64,000 bases of DNA from Setaria digitata (Eukaryota; Nematoda; Chromadorea; Rhabditida; Setariidae), in assembly GCA_003640385.1 (NCBI GenBank), contig RCAB01000259.1, positions 25,718 to 89,717 on the forward strand. Reading direction: 5' to 3'. The position numbers and the translations under genes were made by a program. This document shows, in pieces, positions 28,794 through 41,186 of the stretch; position 1 is the stretch's first letter, and every line of letters begins with the position of its first letter. Below the pieces are notes generated by a model. The model worked only from the letters and a program-made list of their open reading frames with translations, made no database searches and was not told the origin of the DNA.

Positions 28794-31700
28794 CGGACTC
28801 CATGCTGATGAAGAGATCAGGTTATCACAGAATCCCTGCAAGATTCGAAGTTATATTTAGTATTGCTGAGTGTGTTTGTTCTTTTCAGAGCACGGATGAC
28901 ACCAAATTTATTGTTTACGTCAAGCGAATTAAAGGCACTGTCGCAGAAAATTGAGGAAGAGTTGTTTAGGCATTGTAATCAAAAAATTTCGGGCAGGTAT
29001 GATTCATGGTTTAAACGGTTCGTTGCGCATGTAGCAGATGATTCGAACAAGGTTGACATTTTTTCCTTATCTTTTTAATAATATGTCTTATACAGTACAT
29101 ATAGTACCGTATCGTATCCTTCGAACTTTTACTCTGAATCTCGATATAGAATTATTGTAGGAACAATTTTAAGTGTTATGCGGGAATTTTGTAGAAACAA
29201 TGTTAAATGTTTATGATAAGAATGAATTGATCTACAAGATAGAATGATGAGTGAGGATTTTAAAAGCTGCTACATGAGTGACATAGTGTTGATGAGTGGA
29301 ATAGTGTATTAAGTATCTGTTAATATTAGCATTTTAAAGGAAGTTGTCTACAGAATCGTCTTTTTAGGGCTTGTATCTCCGGGTTATTGTGGGTGAAATA
29401 TCAGTGCCGCGATTGGTATCCATAGATCCTAAGGAACTTAGTTCACCATCACTATCATCGTTGTTTGAAATCCCAAACTCGAAAATGATAAAAAGTGAGC
29501 TAACGTCACGGAGAAAAGATGGCGAAGTAGTGTTAAATAATGTAGCGCCAAATGAAGAATTAGCGAACAAAAATGTGAAAGGTAGGCGTGATTTCTTTTT
29601 CATAAATTTTTTCAATTTATAATTTTTTGACTCCCTAATGATGGTCTAGAAAGTGAATTAATTTTCCAATATTTCGAAGAGAGTTCTTATCATCCTAATG
29701 AGATGTTAATTCTCACCAGTGAATTAGAAAATATTTATGAATCTAGGATTATTAAATAAATCCTTTTTAAAGAATTGACCAAAAATTATAAAGAAGATGG
29801 AAAAAGAATTTAAAAAACTAAGCGTACACCGTGAAAGTGCTGATATATGGTAGATCGAAGCAATTTTGGATAGAAAATAGAAATCATTGTGAACTGCAAT
29901 AAAACACAAAGCAGTGAGTTGTTCAGGCTATCAGAAACATCAAAGAGTTACATTATTAGATTAGATTACAGGAATTGCGCTAAATCTTTAAAGGTTCTTG
30001 AACTACAAAGTATGTTACGTAAGTAAAATAAAAATCAAATCGTACCATACTGTTGGCATAGTTCAAAAAAAATACTAAAATCGCAACGAGGTAGAAGTTT
30101 TCCTATACTTTCAGTAAATTGACGTTGCTCTGAAAATGTTAACTAGTTAGTCGAATCATACCTCCAGCTGCAAATCTCGAACATATAGCGGATACCAGTT
30201 CTGGTAAAGAAACAATTAAGTATTTTTGTGCAAAAGAGAAATTATGCAAAAGGTTACAACTATCGGCCTGACTTAAACAGTACAGTCTACTCGAATCTCT
30301 ACTAAGAATACGAAATTTTAGCCAAAAATGTTCAATATAAAGTTTTGATTGATTTGTAGTCTCTAATTACAATCAAAATTCTTTGTGAGTTCCATCGACA
30401 ATATTTTCAAGAATAGACCTAATCTGAAGATTACGCACAATGATACCCAACAATTAATCTGTGCTGCATGTTCTCAAATTTCGCATAGTTCACAGTTTAT
30501 ACCATATATTTGTATTTCAGTGTCGATAAAACCGCTGAAAAAGAAACAGTCAAATTTTAAGAAGATAACTGCAGTAAGTGTGAACAAGATTAATTTTATC
30601 GGAATTGTGTACCCTTACAACCTTCATAAGACCGTATTCCTTTCTTTCTGATGTGAATGGTTTCCCAGATGTTTTGACTTTTGGGACTTTACTTCAAGTG
30701 GCTGAGTGGGGTATTTTTCTGACATAAAAGGCTTCCTCCCTCTCCTTTCCCAAGAAAAAAGAAAAAAAGAATTATATATAAAAATGGAAGAAAATGGAAA
30801 GAGGGCGTCATTTTTAACATGCTTTCTCTATAAGTTCTTCAAAATGTCCCGAAATCTGTTTCCAATTTTCTAAAATAATAAAGTAAAACTGCATGTTTAC
30901 CATATGTATCAGTCAGATTTAAATAACCATATTCATATACAGTCTCATGTTACGTGTTGTTGAGATAAGTACAGTACTGGTCGTATATTCTAGTTCAGTT
31001 ATACCTTTATCAAGTAATCAAATATAACGATTTACTAAAGCTGTCACTACTGGAATTTGAAATATTTAGGTTAACTTGATCAATTTTGCAAATTTTTATT
31101 TAATTTAAGCTCGAAGCAAGGAGCGAAGTTGACAAAATTTTGGGTCTCGAATCATCAAACACAACTGCATTGCATCAGTTCCATCTTTTCGATCTCAACT
31201 GTGATGTCTGTATTGGTAGAAAAAAGCATGAATATTTGAAGAAGAAAATGAAAATTGAAGAAGCTCTGGAAAAAAAGGTTTATTTTCTTCAGTTGTACAT
31301 AAATTTCCGTAAGTCTTAATTGAAATTACTTAGTTTCATAGGAGGCATTCAAAATTATTTGATATCTCTCGCAATTCTTTATATTTGTTTTTAAACCTTT
31401 ACTAAATTTATTCATTTCGTTTAAAATGTATACCGTTAAAACGGCATGAAGATTATTTGTTGCAGGAAAAAATTTCGGAAGAAAATGGTCGCCCAGAGAT
31501 AACTTCTTTTATCTCAGCCAATATCACATTTGGAGAGGAATATGACGTCTACGATGGTGAGTGCAGTGGTCGTTTCGAGATTGCCGATAACGATGATTGC
31601 AATGAGAACACTTCGCAAAACATTCATCCGAAAATGGATAAGCAAAATAGCAATGAATGTAAGTAACTGCGCTGAACTTCTTTACATGTAAAAACTTTAA

Positions 31701-34700
31701 TAATTTTTATAACATGATCATGATAGGGTCGAGAATTAGGATTCACTGCTACATGTCCTTCAATTCCACCATGTCTTAATTTGGTATACACTTACTTTAT
31801 CGAAAAGACTTTTTTCTTTGTTTCTACATGGAAAGGTAGTGCGTCAATTTTTCAACATTTTGGTCTGTGCCGGATGATTTGTAATTTTGTGGATTTCTTT
31901 GCATAGCTTTTGTTATCTTTATGGATTTGAAATGGAAGGTATTGGAAATGAAAAAGAAAAATATGGCGTAATCGAGTACTAGAATGTAAACATTTCGAAT
32001 ACAGCTGATAGTTCCTTATTTTACTTTTCTAAGCTCTAATGAAGTTACGAAACCAAAATGGAAGTAATTTCGATAAGCAAGAATCGCCTTCTTCACGATG
32101 TGACGAGTCATGCTCTCACGATTATTTACGTTTCAATGAAGACAGATTGCTGAAAGATAGCTCACAGAAGGTGGAATTCGGAAGTGAACAATGTTCTTCA
32201 TCTTCTCTACCATCACGGTTAACTGAAGATTCTGTTAGGCGGGTATCACAAAACTTACCGGCTTGGGCATCTGAATGGAATGCAAAAATGAAGGCTTGGG
32301 GTGATGTTACAAGAACAGCGGATTCTCGGAACTGGATGAAACATAAGGCTATTGAAGAAAACGTTGAAATTGAGGATGATTATTCGTCTTTTTTATTGGG
32401 ACGGTTAGTTGTTTTTAAATATTTAATTTAGTTCCAACTTTAGAAATGCAGGCTGTTGTTCCTTGGTGCTGTGATTGCCAGCTTCTGCCATTTGGATAAA
32501 ATATTGTACCGGCTATATCAATAAAGAATTATACTTGCTGGAAGCTCATTAGCGTTTTATCTAATCTTTTTTTTTCTTTTTTTTTTTTTTTAAAGAAATT
32601 AAGTTTCTCTGAAAACAATGCATATTAAGAGAGAAGCGATGTATTGTATGGAGTGGCATAATAGTAATGTCACAGCTCTTGAAATTCGAAACAACATTAG
32701 CTGCTATAAGCAATAAAAAAGCGTTCCTTTTACGTCACGACTTGAAATCAGTTATTAAAATAATTGGACGCATTAAACCAACCCTGGTTTTCAATTACTT
32801 GGATGATTTGCGCAAATCAAAGACAATGGATGTGATAGTTCTTCAACTTAACAGACCAGGTAATTATTCACAGTATGAAAGAAAGTTTAATTTATCGAAT
32901 TGAAGATTTCTTTGTAATATCCTGATTTTATTTTAGTTTATCCGCAGATGCAGATGGAATATATGAAGTGTTTTGAGGACATGTTTGTTCGGGAACGGTA
33001 TTGTGTGATTGCATCAGAGCATATTATGATTAAAGATGCTTATCTCATAGCATTAGCGCAGAATGAACTACCACCAGGTAGCAATGATTAGATGTCATGT
33101 CAAATTGGTGTTATTTGTAAAATAATACTTTTAGATTGACTGTTTAAAAATTGCTTTTTCAATTACCTATGTATGATATATTTTTAGACTTCCGTTGCTA
33201 TAAGTTCTGTATTGTATCAGTGGCATTATTTAGGAAAGAAGTTGCTGTTGTGAAATGAATCTAACTTCAAAAATTCAGTTTTTATATGAAGTTGTGAAAT
33301 TTTTAGCTGTTTTATTACCATTTGATGGCCCAGGAATACCAAATATGCACCCACCGATGGTTATCTGTGTAGTTGTACGTTTTAAAAGTATGGAATCTGC
33401 ATTAGCTGTGCGAGCTTCTGATGTGATCGTCTCATCGGCAGGTAGCGGAGAATCGACATTTGCTCATTCTATAACTTTTAATCAGCAACGAATGGATCAT
33501 GTAAAAACATCAATGGAATTGAAGTCAAGATCGTAAGTTCCATATTAGTTGTCTTGAATTTTAAGAAGTACTCTATATTTTCTTGTTTCTTTGAATCACA
33601 AATTCCAAATATCTGTTTCTAGTTTTTTTTTTTGTATATCTTAACTTTATCTTCATTTTTGAAATACTTTTAAAATGAATGATATAGCATATTAAATATT
33701 AAATACATTTCCATTTTTTTTTTTCTTTTTTGGAATGACTGTGCAATTTTATTTTCAAAATGGGCAATTTTTTTATTTTGTTTAGATTAACAAATTATTA
33801 ACCGCATTATTGCTTTAGTGAATTTGCTCCGAGAAAATGCCATGAAAGGAACCAAACACTTTCCATAGTTGACAAAAAAAAAGATTCAACATTCGAATCA
33901 GATATCTATCCAATTGCTTCCATGTTTACGTTAAATTCAATTTCGGACCTTCTGCTTGCTATACAATTGCACAAACAACCGTGTATCATTTTCTTTTGAA
34001 ACACACATTCATATACTTTGTGCATATTTTACAATATTACTTGGGTCCAATCACCGTTTAAAATAAACTTGAGATGTTTAGAACTACTAAATCAAAAAAA
34101 AAAAGTAAATTTTGATTCAAGCTGACGTATTTTACACTAGTTATGACGAAAATAATTGCTCATTTTCCATTGTTTTGAACTCTCTGGTTGTAATTATTGA
34201 GCTAGTTAAAGTTTATGGCTTGATAATGACAAAAATGCTTTAAAATGCACCTTTTGATGAAAATACCATGTATTTATAGAAATCTTATTGAAATAGATCT
34301 TTTCAGCGCAGATTGCTAGACTTGTCGACGAATACAAACATAAAAATGTATTAACATTAGAGGAAAAGGACATAATTGAAAAGACGATACAGCAAAATGT
34401 GAACTTAGAGGAAAGAAAAGAGATTGATAGGAGGTAATTTCCATATTTAGTTGTTTTTCAGTTATAATTGTTTTTAGTACAGGAATTTTCTGTGCATAAG
34501 AAATTTTTCAGATTCCTTAGCAGGGGAAATTTCGAAAAATTTACTCGTATAATACTTCAAAATATTTTTAATTTCATCTAAATTATCAAACCTTATTTCA
34601 TTTTCCGATGAGAATTATGGATTGTTTTTATCTTTAATTGAATTTATTCGCATAACCTTTCTATTGCTGCATTATTATAAATGATCAAATTTAGTGTTTT

Positions 34701-37700
34701 TAGTGTTTTAAAAACAGTTGGCACAGAATTTGACGATAGCTTTGAAGATACACAAGAAAGAGCTATTCAAATTGCTCCAAATAAATGCAGTTTTCTTGAG
34801 AATGACAAACGAGAGAGCTTTGTCAATAATGAACAAGTAGGCTGTTTTGAATGAAGTTTAAGAGTTAGAAGTTGTCCAATTATTCGCGTTTATTCAAATG
34901 AGAGGCTATTGTTTATATTTTTTAACGCATTACTTATAAGTGAGTTTTACTTCTTGATCATGTGTAAAAAAGTTTTCGATGATTTTGGCGAATGTTATTT
35001 TTTAAATTTTAATAGAAGTGACGAAAGTTTTTCTGAAATATACGGTATTTCTAGATTTGAATTATTTATTTTACTAGTTTATTTATTTCATATTATATTG
35101 TTCAGTATTAGAATTTTCAGAATCTACCAAGAGAGACATGCAGACCATCGATGCAACCTAATTTTTTCGTATCTCAGAAGCAATGTTCAACTCCTTCATT
35201 GCTCTNATTGTTCAGTATTAGAATTTTCAGAATCTACCAAGAGAGACATACAGACCATCGATGCAACCTAATTTTTTCGTATCTCAGAAGCAATGTTCAA
35301 CTCCTTCATTGCTCTCCCAACCAGTCAATTTGATTTCTTCCTCACCTTGTTCACTTCCATCACCTTTACGACGTCATTACACCCCACTAAACATTCCCAC
35401 ATTTGCTGCACCAATTACACATACTGGACATGATAATTGTGGAGAAGTGGATATGGATGTTTCAGATGAGGAGATGGAAACTGTGGAAGCACCAGTGACA
35501 GTGCATTTTAAAGTAATTCCATTATTATTATAATACTTTTTTAAACTCCAGCATTATCAGAACTGGTCGAATGTGTTGTTCGTTATTATTCTTCAGGTGT
35601 ACATTGTTCTAGTCACTGTGGTGCCGCTGAGTTTAGTATTTACTATGTTATATCACCGAGAAATGGTGAAGAGAATTTCAGCCCATATTTGTAAATTCTT
35701 TTCATACACTGTGTTAAATCATTGTTGATTGTTTTCCGAAAACTTCATCTAATGTGATACGAAAACTGCTCATTAATTGCATGTTTCATCATTTTCAGCC
35801 ATTCTTACCAAATCCGACTTCACCACCAACTTCCAGTCAGTCCTCTCCATTACAGGCGGTCAATGGTGGGTTTGATTCTTTTCTTCTCTTTTTTTTTTTT
35901 GGTTGTTGCGTATTTAATTCGTAGGAGATCTTGTGTCGCAAGTAGGAAAACATGAAATATATTATATATTCAAACATGTATTTTGTTACATTCGTATGAA
36001 AGCTTTGAACTGTAATACAGACATAGTTCACTTTCATATTTTTCTATTCTGTTTACTTTTCCGTTTCATTTCTTTATGATGTAATCATGATCCACTCAAC
36101 TTTCCTTAGGATTGCAATCTTGATATATTTGCAAGGTGTTGATCATTTAAATCAAATCAGCTCTGTATCATTAGATTAATGAATTATTCAGAAGCTCTGA
36201 TTAATTTCTAGCATTATTCAGGAGCGCTAGTTGTCCCAGTTTCATCGCAACTAACATCACTTCCTTTTCCCTTGACATCACCGCCGCGATATTCCTTCAT
36301 GCCAGAAGTGCCATCATTTAGATCTCTATCTTCATCAGTATTTGGAGCCTCTGCATTGACCACCGTTCCCAAATATTATTCATCGTCCGGTGCTTTTATT
36401 CCTGCTGTACATCTTCAAGATGAACCATATTCAAATGTTTGTATTTATTTATTTGCACGTTTTAAATGTGACTGTGAATCATTTTCATTGCAGTTGTATT
36501 TACGGTTTTCCATCCAGCTACTTTTATGTATTAATTTCGAAAGCGATTTATTTTTTGAACTGAAGCGGTTCAACTTAAATTTTATTTTAAGAATATTACT
36601 GGAGAAAAAAGCATGGCAACCAATATGGAGGAAATGTCGACACACTCAAGCTTTGAAAGAATCACTAATAAAGAAGAAGTATGCGCTTTGTTTTATTTCT
36701 CTCACATTCTTATAAGGACCTAGTTTTTTTTTTTTTTTTTTCGAATTGGCAAATGTAAAGAATAAAAGCATAATTTCCTGAAACTGTAAAATTCTATATA
36801 TACAAACAAGGAACAGAATATCAACCTGACATATTGTACCTAGCGATATAAAAAATATCAGCTTAGCATGATAGCGGGCGGTAACATGAGAAAATTAATA
36901 GCACAGTGCTTCGATAACATCAGGACTGCTAGAATGATTCTAGAATTACTAAATGATAAATGTTTTTTGAAAATTAAATTTTTCCTACGTGCATTTTTAA
37001 GTACACTGTAAATCTTCTTACTAAAATAGTATTCGAGTTGTTTATGTTGCAGTTTCAAAGTTTGGACCTTTCCTACAATATCCGAGAAAATAATTGTAAA
37101 AAAAATCTCCCTTCATGTACATCTCTATCTGGGTTGAGCCTTCACAGCAATCAGAACATCTCTTCATATTCTCGCAGGTAAGATCTTGAAATAAGTTTGC
37201 AGTAAAAAATTCAGGTTAGTATTTTACCTGCATAGCTATTGGATATTTCAATTTCTCAATAAAGAAAAAAAAAACTTTAACTTTACAATTATTCGAAAAT
37301 TAGAAACAGTCGATCAAAGGGCACTGGTTCATCTTTCTTTTGAACTTGATTAATTAATTTTTAATCCCTTTTAGATTTTTTTTTATATTTCCGAACCAGT
37401 TTCTTACCTTTGCCTTCAAAACTCGTACATTTCGTGGAAAAATGCTTCTTCATGTCTTTTCGAGCTACACTCTCCTACCGAGTAGAATAATTATAGTGTT
37501 GATCACAGACACCGGAAATCACGACTTGATATGAATAATTCATCGAAATCGCCGCGGCATGAAATGAAAGATTCGCTGAAACAGTCTTTGAGTCAAAGTA
37601 AACGATTTTGTGTTAACCGTAATTCACCGGGTTGTTCAGAACAAAACGGCAATTTTGGTTCCTATATGCATCAGTCTTCTTCTGGTTAATTTTTGTTCCT

Positions 37701-38464
37701 TAGGATATTTAAATTAATTATTCTGTCTAGATTTTGCATGAGTAATTTATGTATAGGTGGTTTATTTCTGTTAGTCGCTAGAGTGCGATTTATTAAGTCA
37801 AATATATGGGTTAATAACTTATTATTTAGTGGTGGAAAATGTGGGAAAATGGTGTGATCCGTTAAAAGGAGCAGATAGATGGGACAGCAGTTCCACTAAT
37901 TCTTGTAAACATTCAAATCATTATATTAACAAACGAAATTGGCCTGCGTGGTCGACGAACGCAGATGATATACGGTCATCACATGCGCCGCCTAAAAATA
38001 GGTTATTCTTTGAAATGGAATTAAAGGAAGTTTATTAGCAAAATCTTTTTAAAGATTCCCAGTTCCGCGAAAGTTGTAGATTTAATTAAGTGGTTAAGAA
38101 ATTGTTTATTTGGTTTGGAAGCTTTTAGTTTTTCAACATGATTTTCTTAAATCGGTTTCTGCAGTGAAAAGAAAATCTATTACTTCAGGTTGTTTCAGCA
38201 GTTTTCTCGAGAAGCGATGCATACATCAGGTCTACTTTTTAATCAATATGTTGCTCTAGTTCCAATTTTCCAAATTTTTCTGTACAGTTCTCAGTCTTCT
38301 AGAGTCTCAAAGCAATTTCTTCATTGATTATTTTGTGTAAGACTTCTCCATGAACTGTGTGTAATACTGGATAAATGGTAATGCTTGTGATATCTAAATT
38401 TCTTTTTATTACAGATAGTCGACGAAGTGGAAGACACAGGTCGGTTTTGTACAAGAATTACTAG
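23092..38464 (+). CDS. DIDO/PHF3-like transcription regulator with TFIIS-central and SPOC domains
   Basis: This is a nuclear protein of about 1592 residues from 34 in-phase exons. Exon starts: 23092, 23624, 24086, 24974, 25222, 25449, 25992, 26509, 26766, 27131, 27301, 27787, 28209, 28482, 28889, 29368, 30521, 31110, 31466, 32034, 32630, 32937, 33307, 33819, 34307, 34695, 35231, 35809, 36222, 36592, 37053, 37497, 37830, 38419 (to the TAG at 38464). The basic N-terminus has Lys/Arg tracts. A C-x2-C-x21-C-x3-C cluster lies near 333-370. The TFIIS central domain (about 460-560) has VKRVIAEKLLT and GLYLRVIVGEISVPRL. The SPOC domain (about 865-1010) has WSGIIVMSQLLKFET, IIGRIKPTLVFNYL and LLPFDGPGIPNMHP. 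Family members bind RNA polymerase II and its phosphorylated tail. The C-terminus is Ser/Pro- and Arg-rich. No PHD finger was found. The second exon also begins with ATG. Exon 27 is partly duplicated around the N at 35206. Confidence 0.85.
24362..24766. repeat. (TA)n-rich block with an N-joined duplicate
   Basis: About 400 bp of AT dinucleotide with interspersed TTTTAA, in intron 3 of the DIDO/PHF3-like gene. An N at 24621 separates two nearly identical segments, each ending TATATGATTA. Open frames inside it are meaningless. Confidence 0.85.
26925..27108. repeat. About 91-bp duplication around a single N
   Basis: 26925-27015 recurs at 27017-27107/8 after an N at 27016, differing by one A in a poly-A run. 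It lies between exons 9 and 10 of the DIDO/PHF3-like gene and has the same artefact pattern as at 3843. Confidence 0.85.
27862..27930. repeat. AT-rich inverted repeat (potential hairpin)
   Basis: ATTTTATTTAACATATAT is followed by a TA run and then by its reverse complement ending ATGTTAAATAAAAT. The arms pair through the TA core, giving a near-perfect palindrome just inside the intron after the donor at 27856. Confidence 0.75.
28749..28790. repeat. (TA)n microsatellite
   Basis: About 40 bp of alternating AT in the intron between exons 14 and 15 of the DIDO/PHF3-like gene. Confidence 0.85.
35097..35315. repeat. 109-bp duplication around a single N inside a coding exon
   Basis: 35097-35205 and 35207-35315 are the same 109 bp with one visible substitution (GACATG versus GACATA), split by an N at 35206. 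Each copy holds the intron end and the first part of exon 27 of the DIDO/PHF3-like gene. Only the second copy continues in frame. Confidence 0.88.
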
Positions 38465-40680
38465 GCATTGGCAATTGGATGGATTAATTGTAATTCTTCT
38501 GAAGTAGTGTAATGGTATATAAGCTTTTAAAATCTTTTGTAATATAAATTGAATCTTATTAGAAGATATAATGATGTAGATGTAGATTTTCTTAACTTTC
38601 TTTTTTTTTATTCTGCTCTAATAACTTTTTGATTCGGACTCTATTTTAGTTGTCTTAATTTATTCTTATTTCTGTGCATACCAAAATCTGAATCAACGAT
38701 GTCGCAATTATTAAGTCCTCTTCTGTGCAGCATGTTAGGACGTGTAGATTTGATTCAAGAATTTAGATTTATTCATCCTTATTTGAAAATTTTGAAGGTA
38801 CTTTGAAGAATGTTACTCTGAGTTCGTGTAGCCATTAAGGTAGTGTTGGATTATTCTGTGTTTAGAAATATCTCGGTAGTGTTATTTGCTTAATTTGATA
38901 GACAAGTGAGATGCTGCTATACTCGTAGATTGTTTCATGCTATTCAAATTTCGTCTTGCTTTGGTTCAGTTAAAGGAAGGGTTAATACGTTGTATCCATG
39001 TTAAAATACACTTCGATATTATTCAACTATCAATGTTTCAAATTATTTGTGTATGAATTATAGCAGTAGATCTTTGAGTAGCACTTTTTGCTGTCAGTGA
39101 TGTAAGTGCAAGAAATACTATACTATTTTTGAGTTATGATTCGTGCAGGATTACTTCGAGCATTTCTAACTATTTTATGATTAGTTTTGATAAAGCATAT
39201 CATTCTTGTGTTGAAAGGAATCATCCATAACCTAACCATTATGTGAATTGCTTAATATTATCCTTGTTGAGTTTTCATGTAGCTTTAACTTATAGTCACG
39301 TTATCAGTGAGAAAAAAAATTGCCTAAAAAATCTTATCACTTAGGAAGGACTAAGAACAGAAATGTACATAAGCCCGACGGAAGCTCTTGTTGATTATTC
39401 GAGTTTTTCTCACGTCGTTATAAAGCTGTTGTTGAGCGAATCATTTGAACGATTTCATTTTTTCTCTTCACTTCTCGAGTCATTTAGATAATAGGAAGAA
39501 TAAATCTACTTGGCAAAGAATGAAGGCAAAGAGCAATTGAAGTAAGGCTTTATCTCAGATCCCCTACTAATGACGTCAAATTGCAGATTTTACACAAATC
39601 CAGGCAAAAATCGGTTGGTGATGCTATAATACTTTTCTGATCTAATTTATTTACCAAGCATATGAAATATTCTTAAGGTAATTGTTAACCAGTTTATCTG
39701 CTGTATAAAGAAAGAGCCAAATCGCAACACTGCTANCAATACTTTTCTGATCTAATTTATTTACCAAGCATATGAAATATTCTTAAGGTAGTTGTTAACC
39801 AGTTTATCTGCTGTATAAAGAAAGAGCCAAATCGCAACACTGCTAATATTGTATTTCTCATAAATCATACTTTTTCTATGAATCTTATCATAAGATAAAC
39901 AGCATCACAGAAATGATAATGATGATGATGATAGATCCTATATTCTTTACATATAGGGAATTTAGCTCCTTTAACCAACCATCATAGACCAATGCTTCGC
40001 TTTTGATTTGATAAAACTTTCCAGGCCAAATGCGATTAGATTAAATATTCGACCATCGTGATAAAGGAGAAATAGAAGTTAAAAGGCTTTAAAGCAATAT
40101 TTATCTCATTGATAAAATGTTGAAATTGTAAATTGATATTCAATATTTAGAAGTAAACAGAAGTATTCAGTAATTTAAAATTCGTTCATAATTATTTCTT
40201 TTATCAAAACTTTATTAACAAAGAAAAAAAAAAAGAAAGAAAAAATGATTTGATCAATTAAGACCTTGGAAATGAACTGTCAACTGTTTCATCACTTTTA
40301 TTTGCTTGTGTGAGGATTCGAAAGACACATTATCAGTCCCATTATCCGACTATTTCTTTAGCACATCACTAATTAAGCATCATCTGATCATGCTCGTTTC
40401 AAGCCACAGACAACAAAGTAAGAAAGGAAAGCTTCGAAGTTTCCACTTTACTTTTATTATACATGAACAAGTGATTTGATTTAATATGAACATTCTCCAG
40501 TAATTTTTCATCCATCTCCTATCTTACGTGTCTAGCCTATAATGATATCGAGAATGATGTAAGCATGCGGAAGTGCTAGGCAAGTTGATTGATTCTACAT
40601 GGTTCATGGAGTTTCCTAGCTGTAAAAACGAAGAAGACTTTCACGTGCTTCACATCCGCTGAAAATTCCAATTACACGCG
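38465..40680. other. Intergenic region between DIDO/PHF3-like gene and MRPL12
   Basis: It holds the 3' UTR of the preceding gene and no coding frame that I can support. A GAT triplet run lies at 39917-39931. An N-joined duplication is listed separately. Confidence 0.5.
39628..39845. repeat. About 108-bp duplication around a single N
   Basis: About 108 bp ending at 39735 recur at 39737-39845 after an N at 39736, with one clear substitution (AATTGTT versus AGTTGTT). Same artefact pattern as at 3843. Confidence 0.85.
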
Positions 40681-40804
40681 CGACGGTTGGCATCCACGTC
40701 CGTAAGCGTCACATCATTAGTATTGGTCTTGCAACGATTATCATATTGCGGTAGACAATGCCAAACTGTCAGTAGTGGGTCCAGCTGGTTTGCTTTTTAT
40801 TCTG
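40680..40804 (+). other. Probable non-coding first exon of MRPL12
   Basis: A stretch richer in GC than its surroundings ends at a strong donor, TTCTG|GTAAGTTTGG (805). The next good acceptor, TTTTTAG at 41165, is 21 bases before the MRPL12 ATG. The upstream end of the exon is a guess, and the open frame here is not conserved-looking. Confidence 0.4.
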
Positions 40805-41186
40805 GTAAGTTTGGTGATTTCCGGATTCACTTGGGTTCCCGGGTTCGGTTAAGAATTTTTCTTGTTTAGTTTAGGCCGATTATGTCTGATTTGCGGTGTA
40901 TTCCAGGGGAATAGGTTGAATATTAGAGCTTGCATATTAATATTAGGTTTGCATTTTTCTAGAATTGCATGTTACAGTTTAGAATTTTGCAAAATTAAAA
41001 AATTTTTAACAGCAACAATATTGCTGCATAGAATATTTATGAAAGAATAAATATGTCTATTATTTGGATGTTTTTCATTTTCTGATTATATCATGCTTTG
41101 ATGTGTATTTTAGGTGATGATTTCAATTTCGTTTTTAATTTAATGTCTTTTGGTTCAATTTTTAGGAATTCATTATTAGTGTGGAT

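Noticed and set aside
33188..33255. Possible exon between SPOC exons (reads DFRCYKFCIVSVALF)
   Set aside because: Joining 33077 directly to 33307 is phase-correct and gives the normal SPOC loop length; including it forces a very short intron.
40687..41050. Two short plus-strand frames before MRPL12
   Set aside because: No conserved motif; the first ends at a good donor and fits a 5' UTR exon.
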